The notes: generated by a model from the sequence alone, not told the origin. A stretch of 64,000 nt of DNA from Pelagicoccus sp. (GCA_028284635.1 JANQRJ010000037.1:43287-107286), one strand, 5' to 3'. Positions 51,233-63,909 are shown, counted from the first letter of the stretch. Translations and numbers: made by a program.

Positions 51233-51322
51233 ATGTTACAAATACGTTACGATTCCGTAAATTGTCACGCGTTTGTAACATTTTCAAGCGAAACCGACCC
51301 TGCGGCAAAAAATGTAACATTT
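51233..51322. promoter_or_regulatory. Cluster of TGTAAC/GTTACA sites
   Basis: ATGTTACAAA (51233-51242) and TTTGTAACAT (51272-51281) are exact reverse complements, 29 bases apart. The 10-mer TGTAACATTT occurs at 51275-51284 and again at 51313-51322. Single GTTACG and CCGTAA words fill the gaps. The cluster lies in the leader of the TonB-C-like gene and downstream of the MOSC gene, so it probably binds a repressor or activator of the former. Confidence 0.55.
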
Positions 51323-51373
51323 GTCAGTTTTCCGTAAGAAAACCGCGTCTCGATTCCGAAGAATCTTCGGACT

Positions 51374-51943
51374 CTAATCCAGTTTCTGGATACGGTCGGC
51401 GATTCCGACCTCACCCGCTTGCGATACCTTGGCGAGCGCGCCGCGCAGGCGCAGCGGCTTGTTCTCCGGCAAATTGATCCACTTGAACGAATCGGCTCCG
51501 TAGCGCTCGATCCATTTAGAGCAAGCGTAGTTAAAAACGTCGGACACTTCGATTACGGCGCTGCCGATTTGCAGGAGCTGACCGACGGGCATGTTCGCCT
51601 CGGAGAAGTCAATGTCCGCGACGATGTTGTCTCCTGGATACATCATGGTCTCAGGGTCGGTTCGCACCAATTCGAGCACGCGTTTGCCGAGGAGGCAGAC
51701 TTGCAGGCGCGGGTCTGGGCTGCCGTCAGGCAAATGCATCCATGTTTTCCGTATCCAACGATCACCTACGACGCCTTCCTTTGGGTCGAGTCGCATGCTG
51801 GCGACGAAGTTCCGCTTCCCTTCTTCGGGGCGAACGCAAAGCGTATCGATTGTCCCGTTGTCCTTCGGCGCTTCCAAGACCCAATCGCGATGAGCTGCGA
51901 GTTGGGCTAGAGTAGCGAAGCGGACTGGGCTGCGGGAAGTCAT
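51374..51943 (-). CDS. MOSC-domain protein
   Basis: 189 aa from ATG 51943; the open frame extends upstream to 52174 but with poor coding character and into the neighbour. VGDRWIRKTWMHLPDG, VCLLGKRVLELV, MYPGDNIVADIDFSEANMPVGQLLQIGSAVIEV and NYACSKWIERYG fit the MOSC family, which binds molybdenum cofactor sulfur or acts in Moco-dependent detoxification. The Cys in YACSKW is the position of the conserved MOSC cysteine. Substrate unknown. Runs in the same direction as the LysR/propeller genes with a 163-base gap. Confidence 0.85.
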   Translation of the reverse strand: MTSRSPVRFATLAQLAAHRDWVLEAPKDNGTIDTLCVRPEEGKRNFVASMRLDPKEGVVGDRWIRKTWMHLPDGSPDPRLQVCLLGKRVLELVRTDPETMMYPGDNIVADIDFSEANMPVGQLLQIGSAVIEVSDVFNYACSKWIERYGADSFKWINLPENKPLRLRGALAKVSQAGEVGIADRIQKLD

Positions 51944-52106
51944 CGTCGAACTCGGTGTCGCTCTATTGTGGAGGGGAGTCAAGATCCTCCGACGATATGG
52001 CCGCTTTCTTGAGTACCGAGGCCTTGGCCGACAGCGAAGCGAAAAACACGTCTCGGTCGAGTTCGTTCTCCGCCCTCTCGCGAATGCGGCTACCATGGCA
52101 AGTGGC

Positions 52107-52757
52107 TCAATCCGGCAGTTTGAAGCGGACGATCTGATCGGCGGCTCGATGATTGGTCCAAAAGCTCTCGCCATCGAAAGCCAGGGCTCGAGCAGGGAAG
52201 GGCACGTGGGCGAGATCGTCGATCTTGGGCTCCGGAGAGCCGAGATCGACTCTGGTGAGGTAGTAGCAGTCGGTATCTTCGTCGTCTGTAGTTATTAGGT
52301 AGATACGGTCTTCTACGATAACCTGGCCGCAGGGTTGGTGGGGCAGGGGGATGCTGCTTTCGATTTGTCCGGTTTCCGTGAGGGCGAGGACGCGTTGGTT
52401 GTACCACTGGCTGAGATGGAGGCGTTGTCCGTCGTATCCAAGCTGGGAGCCAGTGTCGTCCGGGCAGGGCAGTTTGTAGTCGGGATCGAATCCCGTTTCG
52501 GGCGTGAAACGTCGCAGGATGCGGTAGTCTTCGCTGGTTTCGCCGCAGAGGATTCGAAACTCGTTTCCGAGGTATGTCATGCCCCAGGGACTGCCGGGCG
52601 TCGGGGCCTCGTTTTTGACTGACCAGGTCTCTGTATCGATCTGGAAGATACGCTTGGTAGCCAGCGAGCCCATCCAAAGGCTAGAGCCGTCCCAGGCAAG
52701 GGACTGCGGCTTGGGAGAGGGCGAGAACAGGCGTTGGAGTTCCTGGATTTCTTTCAT
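52107..52757 (-). CDS. Beta-propeller protein, glutamine-cyclotransferase-like
   Basis: 216 aa, no signal peptide. Repeated motifs SLAWDGSSLWMGS, GSQLGYDGQRLHLSQW, and ALAFDGESFWTNH mark blades of a five- or six-bladed propeller like the glutaminyl cyclotransferase/SMP-30-type fold. Starts exactly where the LysR gene stops (ATG at 52755-52757, TAA at 52758-52760), so the two are translationally coupled. Ligand unknown. Confidence 0.72.
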   Translation of the reverse strand: MKEIQELQRLFSPSPKPQSLAWDGSSLWMGSLATKRIFQIDTETWSVKNEAPTPGSPWGMTYLGNEFRILCGETSEDYRILRRFTPETGFDPDYKLPCPDDTGSQLGYDGQRLHLSQWYNQRVLALTETGQIESSIPLPHQPCGQVIVEDRIYLITTDDEDTDCYYLTRVDLGSPEPKIDDLAHVPFPARALAFDGESFWTNHRAADQIVRFKLPD

Positions 52758-53642
52758 TTACGCATTGGGTTCGACGATGGATTTGGCGGCTTGGAGAAAG
52801 GCTTCGATAGGACGTTCCTGGATACGCCGACTTTGGCATAGGAGGTTGATGGGGAGCTGCTCGCTCAGTCCTTTCCAGGCGATGAGTTCGCCGTTTTCGA
52901 GTTCCTTCCGGATTGCGTCTTTGTTGGCGATCGAGATCGCGAGGCCTTTTTTCACAAACTGAAGGCAGGTAGCCTCGTGGTCCGTGATGTAGCGTTTGTT
53001 CAGCTCGAGTTCGTGAGCCTGGCAGATGCGATTCATGAAGGCGTGGTAGCTGCACTCGGGGGTGTTGAACACCCAAGGCAATGCTTCCAGGCTCTTCCAG
53101 TCTGGCGATGCGAAGACTTCTTGCTCCGCTTGCGAACCGACGACCACAATGTTCGAAACGCCTATCTCGATGCTGGAAAGTAGTGGAGATTCCACTACGC
53201 CTTCGAAAAAGCCTACGTCCAGCTCTCCCTCCAGCAATGCCTTGCTTATCGCTCCGCTATTGCTGTGGATGAATTCGAGTTGTATGTTTGGGTGCGAAGT
53301 GGCGAGGGTTTCGGAGATTTCGTACAATGGGAGTCGGTCGCCGTCGTTTATCACTCCCACTGCCAGCTTGCCTCGCGGGCTGGCTTGCAGATCCCGGGCT
53401 CGATTGGCGAGTCCTCCGACTTTGGCGAGGATCTCTCTCGCGTTTTCCAGCAGGGCCTCTCCATCGTCAGTGAGAGACATGCCTCGCGCGTTGCGGTCGA
53501 AAAGGCTGACGCCGAGCTCCTCCTCGAGGGCCTTGATGTGGGCGCTGACGGCCGGTTGACTGGAGAAGAGTCGTTCGGCAGCTCGGGTCAGATTACCCTC
53601 TTCGGCTACGGCGACGAAGGACTTGAGGTGGTAGAATTCCAT
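52758..53642 (-). CDS. LysR-family transcriptional regulator
   Basis: 294 aa from ATG 53642; the upstream open frame to 53906 is not LysR-like. MEFYHLKSFVAVAEEGNLTRAAERLFSSQPAVSAHIKALEEELG is, in pieces, the winged helix-turn-helix with the usual SQPAVS recognition helix. Residues 90-290 form the periplasmic-binding-like effector domain. A coupled beta-propeller gene follows. It may regulate itself, the propeller gene or the divergent kefFC genes, as LysR genes usually act on neighbours. Confidence 0.93.
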   Translation of the reverse strand: MEFYHLKSFVAVAEEGNLTRAAERLFSSQPAVSAHIKALEEELGVSLFDRNARGMSLTDDGEALLENAREILAKVGGLANRARDLQASPRGKLAVGVINDGDRLPLYEISETLATSHPNIQLEFIHSNSGAISKALLEGELDVGFFEGVVESPLLSSIEIGVSNIVVVGSQAEQEVFASPDWKSLEALPWVFNTPECSYHAFMNRICQAHELELNKRYITDHEATCLQFVKKGLAISIANKDAIRKELENGELIAWKGLSEQLPINLLCQSRRIQERPIEAFLQAAKSIVEPNA

Positions 53643-54192
53643 GGCTGCTTCTCTTAGTCGAAGTGGATGATACGGCCGTTGAGCAAGAGTTTTCGACCGG
53701 GCCTCTTCATGGCTTGGCAGTCGAGCGAGACCTGGGGCAGCAGCTGGCTGACCCAGCGTATCCAGGATGACCGAGTCAGGATTGTGGGCTTGGCTTGCAT
53801 CGTTCCAGTTTGCCAGAAATGCAGGGCTTTGACCAATCGCAGTTTTCGATAGCAGTCTTCCGCTTTTCGGAAGACGCAGATCAATCCGCGTCCTGCGATC
53901 TTCCATTACAGACCTACGAATGAATAGACGCTACGTGCTGATTGCGATTCGGCGGGGACGACTTGATCTGGCTGCCTTGGTCATGGGGTAGGGGGCTCTG
54001 GGTTTCAAATCGCGCCCTTTCGATGGGGTCGGAAAATCTTCCATCTGAGCCGTAAAGGCTGGGCAAGCTGCGGCCCGGCGCTAGAACTGCTCCTCGGATC
54101 CGATCACGCTATGAAAACGCCGAGTTTCCTTTTGCCTCCGCCCGCTGCCGCTCTCGAGCTTTTCTGGATCGGGCGCGTGGCCTAGCAGGACG
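53643..54192. other. Divergent intergenic region between lysR and kefF
   Basis: 550 bases without a supported gene. Short frames on either strand lack coding character. The kefF end (54100-54190) is GC-rich. LysR-type binding sites (T-N11-A) are expected here, but I could not define one with confidence. Confidence 0.45.
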
Positions 54193-54807
54193 ATGAAGAA
54201 GATCCTTATCCAGTTCGCCCATCCGGCTTTTCAGAGGTCTTTGGTGAACAGGCGACTGCTGGCCGCGATCTCGAATCTCGAGAATGTCAGGGTGAACGAC
54301 TTGTATGAACTGTATCCAGGTTTCGATATCGATGTGAAGAGAGAGCAGGCGTTGCTCGTCGAGCATGACGTGATTGTCTTTCAGCATCCGTTTTACTGGT
54401 ATAGCTGTCCCGCCCTGTTGAAGGAGTGGCAGGATCTCGTGCTCGAGTATGGATTTGCCTATGGCGAGGGTGGCGATGCTTTGGAGGGCAAGCTCGCCTT
54501 CTCCGCGATCACTTGCGGCGGCAGTCGAGAGGCGTATTCGAAGGGTGGGCACAATCACTTCGAAATTGCAGAACTGCTGGCTCCTTTCGAGCAGACGGCG
54601 CGACTCTGCGGTATGAGGTATCTGCCGCCGTTTGCGGTGCATTCGTCGCACGAGTTTTCGGAGCCCGAAGAGGTGGACGAGCATGCCGAACGCTATCGCG
54701 ATGCGCTTTTCGGCTTGAGAAACGAGACCTTCGATTTGGATGCCCTTGCTCAGCAGGAGCGAATCGACGACCGCCTTCATCGCGAAAAAGGGAGAGGCTT
54801 GCCATGA
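54193..54807 (+). CDS. KefF/KefG-type flavodoxin-fold NAD(P)H oxidoreductase
   Basis: 204 aa. KKILIQFAHPAFQRSLVNRRLL at the start (FMN loop), DVIVFQHPFYWYSCPALLKEW and the C-terminal GMRYLPPFAVHSSHEFSE follow the KefF/KefG/MdaB family. These are the soluble activators of Kef potassium efflux systems. Its stop overlaps the start of the antiporter gene by 4 bases (ATGA), confirming the pair. Confidence 0.9.
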   Translation: MKKILIQFAHPAFQRSLVNRRLLAAISNLENVRVNDLYELYPGFDIDVKREQALLVEHDVIVFQHPFYWYSCPALLKEWQDLVLEYGFAYGEGGDALEGKLAFSAITCGGSREAYSKGGHNHFEIAELLAPFEQTARLCGMRYLPPFAVHSSHEFSEPEEVDEHAERYRDALFGLRNETFDLDALAQQERIDDRLHREKGRGLP

Positions 54808-56690
54808 GCGCCCAGGAGTTCTTCACGCAGGCGGTGGTCTACTTGGCGGCGATGGTCGTTGCGGTGCCTTTGGCGAAGCGATTGGGGCTGGGTTCGGTGC
54901 TCGGCTATCTGGTAGCTGGGGTGGCGATCGGGCCGTCCGTATTGGGTTTCGTGGGCGCGGAGGGGAGCGACGTGATGCATTTCGCCGAGTTTGGCGTGGT
55001 GATGATGCTGTTTCTCATCGGCCTCGAGCTGCAGCCCTTGCGCCTGTGGCGCATGCGGGTTCCTATCTTGGGATTGGGCGGCGGTCAGGTGTTGGCTACA
55101 ACCTTCGTTGTCGCGGGTCTTGCTCTAGCGTTTGGCCAGACTTGGAATGTGGCTCTGGCGATCGGCATGATCCTGTCGATGTCTTCCACGGCGATCGTCT
55201 TGCAGACCTTGAACGAGAAGGGCTTGACGAAGACGCATGCGGGGGAGGCCGCGTTTTCGACGCTGCTTTTTCAGGATATCGCGGTGATCCCGATGCTGGC
55301 GATTCTGCCGCTGCTAGGTGGAGAGCTGTTGGCGGAGGCGGGTCATGCGTCGGGTGGGCATGGTGGCGCCTGGCACCTGGAAAACTGGCAGCGGGGATTG
55401 CTTTTAGCGGCCATAGTGGTGGCTCTGGCGGCGTTTGGTCGGTACCTTTCAGGTCCGCTTTTTCGCTTTGTGGCAGCGGCCAGACTGCGGGAAGCGTTTA
55501 CGGCCACGGCACTGCTGCTTGTCATTGGTATATCGATACTGGCTCAGCTGATCGGGCTTTCTCCGGCATTGGGCGCTTTTCTCGCAGGCGTTGCCTTGGC
55601 GGAGAGCGAGTTTCGACGAGAACTGGAGACGGATTTGGAACCGTTCAAAGGCCTTTTGCTTGGCGTGTTTTTCATCTCGGTGGGGGCGAGCATCGATTTC
55701 GGAGACTTGATGCGCATGCCGCTCGTGATTGCTGGGCTGACCTTCGGCCTGGTACTCGTCAAGCTGGTTGTGCTGCTGGGGGTTGGCAGGGCCGCGAAGA
55801 TGTCGGCGAGTCAGAACGCGACCTACAGTTTCTCTCTGGCTCAGGGCGGGGAGTTCGCCTTCGTGCTCTTTTCCTTTGCCACGCAAAATGCGGTGCTCGG
55901 GGAAGAGACGGTCGCGCCACTCGTGGCGGCTGTCGCTTTTTCCATGATCTTCACGCCACTGCTTTTCATCGTAAACGAAAAGCTGATACAGCCGAAGTCC
56001 GCTCCGCCGCGCCAAGAGCGTTCGGCCGATTCGATGGAGGATGCGGATGGGACGGCGATCATTGTCGGCTTTGGACGTTTCGGTCACATCGTGGGTCGCG
56101 TACTGCGGGCGAATGGAGTGCCGTTGACGATTCTGGATTCCGATCCGGAGCAGATCGAGTTCCTGCGGAATCTCGGCGTGAAGAGCTATTTTGGAGACGG
56201 CTCGCGTCTTGAATTGCTTGAGGCGGCCGGTATTGCCGACGCCAAGCTGCTGGTGATCGCGTTGCAGGATATCGGCACCTCGACGTCTATCGTAGAGGCG
56301 GTTCGCCAGCGCTATCCGAACTTGCCGATCTTCGCTCGAGCGCGCGGACGCTTCCACGCCTACGAGCTTCGGCGAATGGGGCTCCAACACGTATATAGGG
56401 AAACTTTGGATACGTCCCTGGAGATGTCGATCGACGCGTTGAAAACCCTCGGCATGCGGGCCTACCAGGCCCGGCGGGCGGCCCGGATATTCAAGAAGCA
56501 CGACGAGGTTGCGGTTCGCGAGCTTGGGCAAGTCTGGCGCGAGGGCGACGAAAAGACCTATCTCCAGGCGGCTAGGCAGCGTATCGAGAACTTGGAGGCG
56601 ATCATAGCGAATGATGAGCAGGGCAGTTCGTCTAAGAATGATGCTGCCTGGACTTCGGCGAAGGAAGCGCGCAAAGAGAAGCGGCAATGA
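54804..56690 (+). CDS. Glutathione-regulated potassium/proton antiporter (KefC/KefB type)
   Basis: 628 aa from ATG 54804, chosen because it overlaps the kefF stop; a longer frame starting inside kefF is spurious. A monovalent cation:proton antiporter domain (residues 1-395, ~12 TMs, with FLIGLELQPLRLWRMR and FQDIAVIPMLAIL) and an RCK/TrkA-N domain (TAIIVGFGRFGHIVGRVL, about 417-530; LTILDSDPEQIEFLR). Exports K+ in exchange for H+ to acidify the cytoplasm and protect against electrophiles. KefB and KefC cannot be told apart here. Confidence 0.93.
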   Translation: MSAQEFFTQAVVYLAAMVVAVPLAKRLGLGSVLGYLVAGVAIGPSVLGFVGAEGSDVMHFAEFGVVMMLFLIGLELQPLRLWRMRVPILGLGGGQVLATTFVVAGLALAFGQTWNVALAIGMILSMSSTAIVLQTLNEKGLTKTHAGEAAFSTLLFQDIAVIPMLAILPLLGGELLAEAGHASGGHGGAWHLENWQRGLLLAAIVVALAAFGRYLSGPLFRFVAAARLREAFTATALLLVIGISILAQLIGLSPALGAFLAGVALAESEFRRELETDLEPFKGLLLGVFFISVGASIDFGDLMRMPLVIAGLTFGLVLVKLVVLLGVGRAAKMSASQNATYSFSLAQGGEFAFVLFSFATQNAVLGEETVAPLVAAVAFSMIFTPLLFIVNEKLIQPKSAPPRQERSADSMEDADGTAIIVGFGRFGHIVGRVLRANGVPLTILDSDPEQIEFLRNLGVKSYFGDGSRLELLEAAGIADAKLLVIALQDIGTSTSIVEAVRQRYPNLPIFARARGRFHAYELRRMGLQHVYRETLDTSLEMSIDALKTLGMRAYQARRAARIFKKHDEVAVRELGQVWREGDEKTYLQAARQRIENLEAIIANDEQGSSSKNDAAWTSAKEARKEKRQ

Positions 56691-56773
56691 ATCGCGTTTT
56701 TCGATGCCCGTCTATTATAGTGCAATCCCTTGTTTGACGAGTGGCATGACTCGTGACACGGTTTCCCACTTTC

Positions 56774-60421
<3,648 letters not shown>

Positions 60422-60552
60422 TCCGCGGGATCCGCGCCAAACCCCTCGACCCGACTTCGAAAGCGCCGCGCTGCGTTTCATGCAAGACACGACACTAGGC
60501 GCGTTTAGAGGGCATTGATCGGTTCGCAGGCTGGGTGCGCTTGAATGTTCGG

Positions 60553-61614
60553 CTAAGAGGTGGCGGCGTTTCGTTCCAGCTCCAACAGGTGGCGCTTGCG
60601 CCAGAGGCCTCCGCCATAGCCAGTGAGCTTGCCGTCGGCTCCGACGATGCGATGGCAGGGGACCACGATGGCGAGGCGGTTTTCGCCCACGGCGCGGGCG
60701 ATCGCTCGGACAGCCTTGGGCTTTCCCAGTCGGGTGGCCAGTTCGCCGTAGGTCCAGGTCTTTCCGGAGGGGACCTTGAGCAGCATTTGCCAAACCTCCT
60801 CTTGAGAGGCGGTGCCAGGCGTGCGGATGGGAGTAGCGAAGGTGGTCAGCTTTCCCGCGAAGTAGCTTTCGATTTCCTTAGCCATGGAGCGAGTGGCGTC
60901 GGTTTCTCCGGGAAAGAATAGAGCCCCGATTCGTTTTTCGAGGATCGAGAACTGGGTTTCGAGCATGCGACGATCCCAGAATTCGACGAGATAGACTGCT
61001 TCCTCGTCGCCCGCTACCATGATAGGTCCAAGCGGGGAGGGAACTTGTGCGACCTTCAGGATTGGACGGTTCTTCGCATCGCTGGGCCTGATGCCCGTCT
61101 TGCGGCGGAGGGCGTCGCAGAAGCCGCTCACCGAATCGAAGTCCGCCTCGAGTGAGGCGTCTACGATGGCTGCGCCGTCCTTGATGCGAGAGAAAGCCTG
61201 GCCGAGGCGGCGGGAGCGCAGGTAGGCGAGAAAGGTCATGCCATGCTCCGCTTGAAACCAGCGCCTGACTCGCGTCGGATCGACTCCCATGGCGCGGATG
61301 TCAGCGGCGGTCCAGCGTCGCAGGGGTTCGGCGTCGACAGCTGCCAGGACTTTTGCGAGCCACTCGGGGACGTTGGCCTTCGGCTCCATTGGCCGACAAC
61401 GCTTGCAAGGTCGATAGCCGGCGGCGAGAGCGTCGACGGGACGGGGAAAGAACTCCACGTTTTCCGGCTTTGGATTTCGAGCGGGGCAGGTCGGCCGGCA
61501 GAAAATTCCGGTGGTCCGCACGCCCATGACGAAGATGCCTTCGAAGGAAGCGTCTCTGTCTACGAAAGCTTGATACATAGTTTGCTTGTCGGGCAATAGA
61601 GCGAGTGTACTCAT
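60553..61614 (-). CDS. ada: Ada: bifunctional O6-alkylguanine-DNA alkyltransferase / transcriptional regulator
   Basis: 353 aa from ATG 61614; an in-frame start at 61728 would run through the palindrome. N-terminal Zn/phosphotriester domain with C39 and C43 in IFCRPTCPARNP and C70, C73 in YRPCKRCRP (E. coli uses Cys38, 42, 69, 72); an AraC-type helix-turn-helix (TAADIRAMGVDPTRVRRWF); and the C-terminal methyltransferase with C320 in VVPCHRIVGADG. Repairs methylated DNA and activates its own regulon after methyl transfer to the N-terminal Cys. Convergent with the hybrid kinase gene; 131-base gap. Confidence 0.96.
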   Translation of the reverse strand: MSTLALLPDKQTMYQAFVDRDASFEGIFVMGVRTTGIFCRPTCPARNPKPENVEFFPRPVDALAAGYRPCKRCRPMEPKANVPEWLAKVLAAVDAEPLRRWTAADIRAMGVDPTRVRRWFQAEHGMTFLAYLRSRRLGQAFSRIKDGAAIVDASLEADFDSVSGFCDALRRKTGIRPSDAKNRPILKVAQVPSPLGPIMVAGDEEAVYLVEFWDRRMLETQFSILEKRIGALFFPGETDATRSMAKEIESYFAGKLTTFATPIRTPGTASQEEVWQMLLKVPSGKTWTYGELATRLGKPKAVRAIARAVGENRLAIVVPCHRIVGADGKLTGYGGGLWRKRHLLELERNAATS

Positions 61615-61932
61615 GGCAGCGAGTTTACCAGAGAGGAGGGCACTGCCGCCACCGATTTTGCGACGTGGAATTTTTTCGCATGAAGCCCGGCCTCCGCCAC
61701 CCCAAGCCGCTCCACCATCCCTGCGCAATAACTCTGATCAGCTGATCAGAGTTATTGCGCAGGGGGACAGGAGAAGAAGCTAGTTTCTGGGGGGGCATGT
61801 TTTGCTGCGGCTTTGGGGTGTGTTTCAAAGTGTCGCCTTTCGATTCGTCTAGACACTTAAAACGCGCCCTGGTTTTGCCGCAGGAGAAGATCCGGCTTGA
61901 GCGCCTCTGGACCTTTGTCAGGGTTTTCGCCC
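61615..61932. other. Divergent intergenic region between ada and the beta-helix protein
   Basis: 318 bases. Holds the 46-bp perfect palindrome (see next entry), about 105 bases upstream of the ada start. Otherwise no gene is supported. Confidence 0.5.
61719..61764. repeat. Perfect 46-bp palindrome
   Basis: The two halves (61719-61741 and 61742-61764, reading ccctgcgcaataactctgat then onward to the centre) are exact reverse complements with no spacer; the centre is tgatcagctgatca. No T-run follows, so it is not a standard terminator. Position upstream of ada and of the divergent beta-helix gene suggests a protein-binding or cruciform site. Confidence 0.85.
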
Positions 61933-62604
61933 GTGAACGCTTCCGACTTTTTCGAGTTTCCTTCGAGCCTGCCTTTTGCGGAGTTCTTCGCTCCAGACGC
62001 GCAGCCGTGGGAGTGGGTCTCTCGGATCAAGCTCGCTCTGGGCGCTTGCGATCAGTTTCGTTTGAAGGCGGCCGTGCCGCCCGGAGTCAGCATTTCGGGT
62101 GACGTCTTCATCCACGAATCTGTGGAGCTGCCGCCGTTTTGCTCGATTGAGGGGCCGGTCTGGATTGGAGAGGGCGTGCAGATCCGTCCTGGAGCTTATC
62201 TACGGGGCAACGTGATAGTCGGTGCCGGTTCGGTGCTCGGCAACTCGTGCGAGTTCAAGAACTCCCTTTTGCTCGAAGGCGTCCAGGTGCCACACTTTTC
62301 CTACGTCGGAGACTCCGTCCTGGGCAACAGGGCCCATCTAGGCGCTGGCGTCATTCTTTCCAATCTCCGTCTCGACCAGCAGCCCATCAAAGTCGAACTC
62401 GCTGGTCGCCGCGAAGACACTGGGATGCGGAAGCTCGGAGCTATCCTCGGCGACAATTCGGAAGTCGGCTGCAACTCCGTCCTAAATCCCGGCTCCATCC
62501 TTGGCCGTCGCTCGCTTGTCGGGCCGCTGACGTCGTTTCGCGGCACCCTGGCTGCGGAGCAGGTTTTCATGAGCCTCCCACCCACCCAAACCCGAGCCAG
62601 ATGA
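61933..62604 (+). CDS. Left-handed beta-helix protein, GlmU/nucleotidyltransferase-like
   Basis: 223 aa from GTG 61933 (preceded by AGGG; TTG 61897 is an alternative). After a short N-terminal part (PFAEFFAPDAQPWEWVSRI) the rest is hexapeptide beta-helix: GVSISGDVFIHESVELPPFC, GPVWIGEGVQIRPGAYLRG, VIVGAGSVLGNSCEFKNSLLL, LGNRAHLGAGVILSNLRLD, and GDNSEVGCNSVLNPGSILGRR. This matches the C-terminal half of UDP-GlcNAc pyrophosphorylase-type proteins without the nucleotidyltransferase domain, so it is an acyltransferase-like or chaperone-like protein of unknown substrate. Confidence 0.82.
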   Translation: MNASDFFEFPSSLPFAEFFAPDAQPWEWVSRIKLALGACDQFRLKAAVPPGVSISGDVFIHESVELPPFCSIEGPVWIGEGVQIRPGAYLRGNVIVGAGSVLGNSCEFKNSLLLEGVQVPHFSYVGDSVLGNRAHLGAGVILSNLRLDQQPIKVELAGRREDTGMRKLGAILGDNSEVGCNSVLNPGSILGRRSLVGPLTSFRGTLAAEQVFMSLPPTQTRAR

Positions 62605-62606
62605 AC

Positions 62607-62698
62607 CATACTCTTCATCTACTTCTGCTTCTTCATCTACTTCTTCTCCAACCCTAACTTCACAACAGAAGCAGATGAAGAAGTAGATGAAGAGTATG
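62607..62698. repeat. 19-bp inverted repeat in polypyrimidine/polypurine tract
   Basis: catactcttcatctacttc (62607-62625) and its exact reverse complement (62680-62698) bracket a further set of cttcatctacttc-like copies on the left and gaagcagatgaag on the right. Low complexity and strand-asymmetric. It follows the stop of the beta-helix gene at once and lies 70 bases before trpS. It could end the transcript or have arisen by slippage and inversion. Confidence 0.7.
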
Positions 62699-62767
62699 AT
62701 CGATACCAATATTCCACCTAGCCCCTTCAGCCTTCAGCCCTCAGCCTAACCCCCTCTTTCCAAAAAA

Positions 62768-63733
62768 ATGAGAATCCTATCCGGCATCCAACCCTCCGGG
62801 GTCCTGCACGCAGGCAACTACTACGGCATGATGAAGCCGTCTATCGAACTGCAGGAGCAGGGCGAGGCCTACTACTTCATTGCCGATTACCACTCAATGA
62901 CGTCGTTGACCGACGCCAAGCTGCGCCGCGAGTACACTCGGCGAGTGGCGATCGATTTTCTGGCTTGCGGCCTCGACCCGCAGCGAGCCGTGCTCTTCAA
63001 GCAGTCGGACGTGCCCGAGCATGTCGAACTCTCCTGGATGCTCTCCAGCGTCTGTCCCATGGGCTTGCTCGAGCGCTGCCATAGCTACAAGGACAAGCTG
63101 GCCAAAGGCATTTCGCCCAACCACGGTCTCTTCGCCTATCCGGTGCTGATGGCGGCAGACATCCTCATCTACGACGCCGAGATCGTGCCGGTAGGCCAGG
63201 ACCAGAAGCAGCACGTCGAAGTCACCCGCGACTTGGCCAACAAGTTCAACGATCTCTACGGCGAAACCTTCGTCGTACCCGAACCTCGGATACGTCGCGA
63301 CGTCGCGAAAGTTCCTGGCACCGACGGCGAAAAGATGAGCAAGAGCTACGGCAATACCATCGATATCTTCGGCGATGAAAAAGCCATTCGCAAAAGCATC
63401 ATGAGCATCGTCATGGATAGCCGCACCCGCGAGGAGCCCAAGCCCGACGCGGAGCAGAACAATGCCATCCAGCTCCTCAAGCTCGTGGCCGACGAGACCG
63501 TCTACCGCGAGACCCTTGAAGCCCTCGCCGCCGGTGGGCTCGGTTATGGCGATCTCAAGAAGACCCTTTTCGAACACTATTGGCAGCGTTTCGCTCCCGC
63601 CCGCAAGCGGCGCGAAGAGCTGCTGGCAAACCCCGACTACGTCGACCAGGTCTTGCGCGAAGGAGCCGAAAAAGCCCGCTCGATCGCCAGCGTGGTAAAC
63701 CGTCGCGCCCGCCGGGTCTGCGGCCTTGAGTAG
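62768..63733 (+). CDS. trpS: Tryptophanyl-tRNA synthetase
   Basis: 321 aa. Class I motifs: PSGVLHAGNYYGMM (HIGH-like HAGN) at residues 9-22 and GEKMSKSYGNTIDIF (KMSKS) near residue 195; FIADYHSMTSL and PVLMAADILIYDAEIVPVGQDQKQHVE are the tryptophan and ATP sites. Usual length. Charges tRNA-Trp; essential. C-rich codon usage, like the hybrid kinase gene at 56774. Confidence 0.98.
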   Translation: MRILSGIQPSGVLHAGNYYGMMKPSIELQEQGEAYYFIADYHSMTSLTDAKLRREYTRRVAIDFLACGLDPQRAVLFKQSDVPEHVELSWMLSSVCPMGLLERCHSYKDKLAKGISPNHGLFAYPVLMAADILIYDAEIVPVGQDQKQHVEVTRDLANKFNDLYGETFVVPEPRIRRDVAKVPGTDGEKMSKSYGNTIDIFGDEKAIRKSIMSIVMDSRTREEPKPDAEQNNAIQLLKLVADETVYRETLEALAAGGLGYGDLKKTLFEHYWQRFAPARKRREELLANPDYVDQVLREGAEKARSIASVVNRRARRVCGLE

Positions 63734-63909
63734 CCCCGCAGTCCCTCGATTGCCAGTGCAGCTGAAATTAGAAACGCGTCCTATCTGATTTTGAGGCAGG
63801 GCCCGCTCCTTCCGCCTCGGCCCACAAGCATCAACTTTAGCGACACTGGCGTCTAGAGACATGCCCGGAGGTCGCATTCCACCCTTCGCGGCCTCCATAT
63901 CCAAAGCGT

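Noticed and set aside
53643..53906. 88-codon extension of the LysR gene
   Set aside because: LysR proteins begin directly with the helix-turn-helix; MEFYHLKSF at 53642 is the usual start.
54426..54803. N-terminal extension of the Kef antiporter gene into kefF
   Set aside because: The ATG at 54804 overlaps the kefF stop in the standard ATGA arrangement and begins the first membrane helix.
61625..61828. Short frames across the palindrome on both strands
   Set aside because: They arise because the palindrome reads the same on both strands; no product is recognisable.
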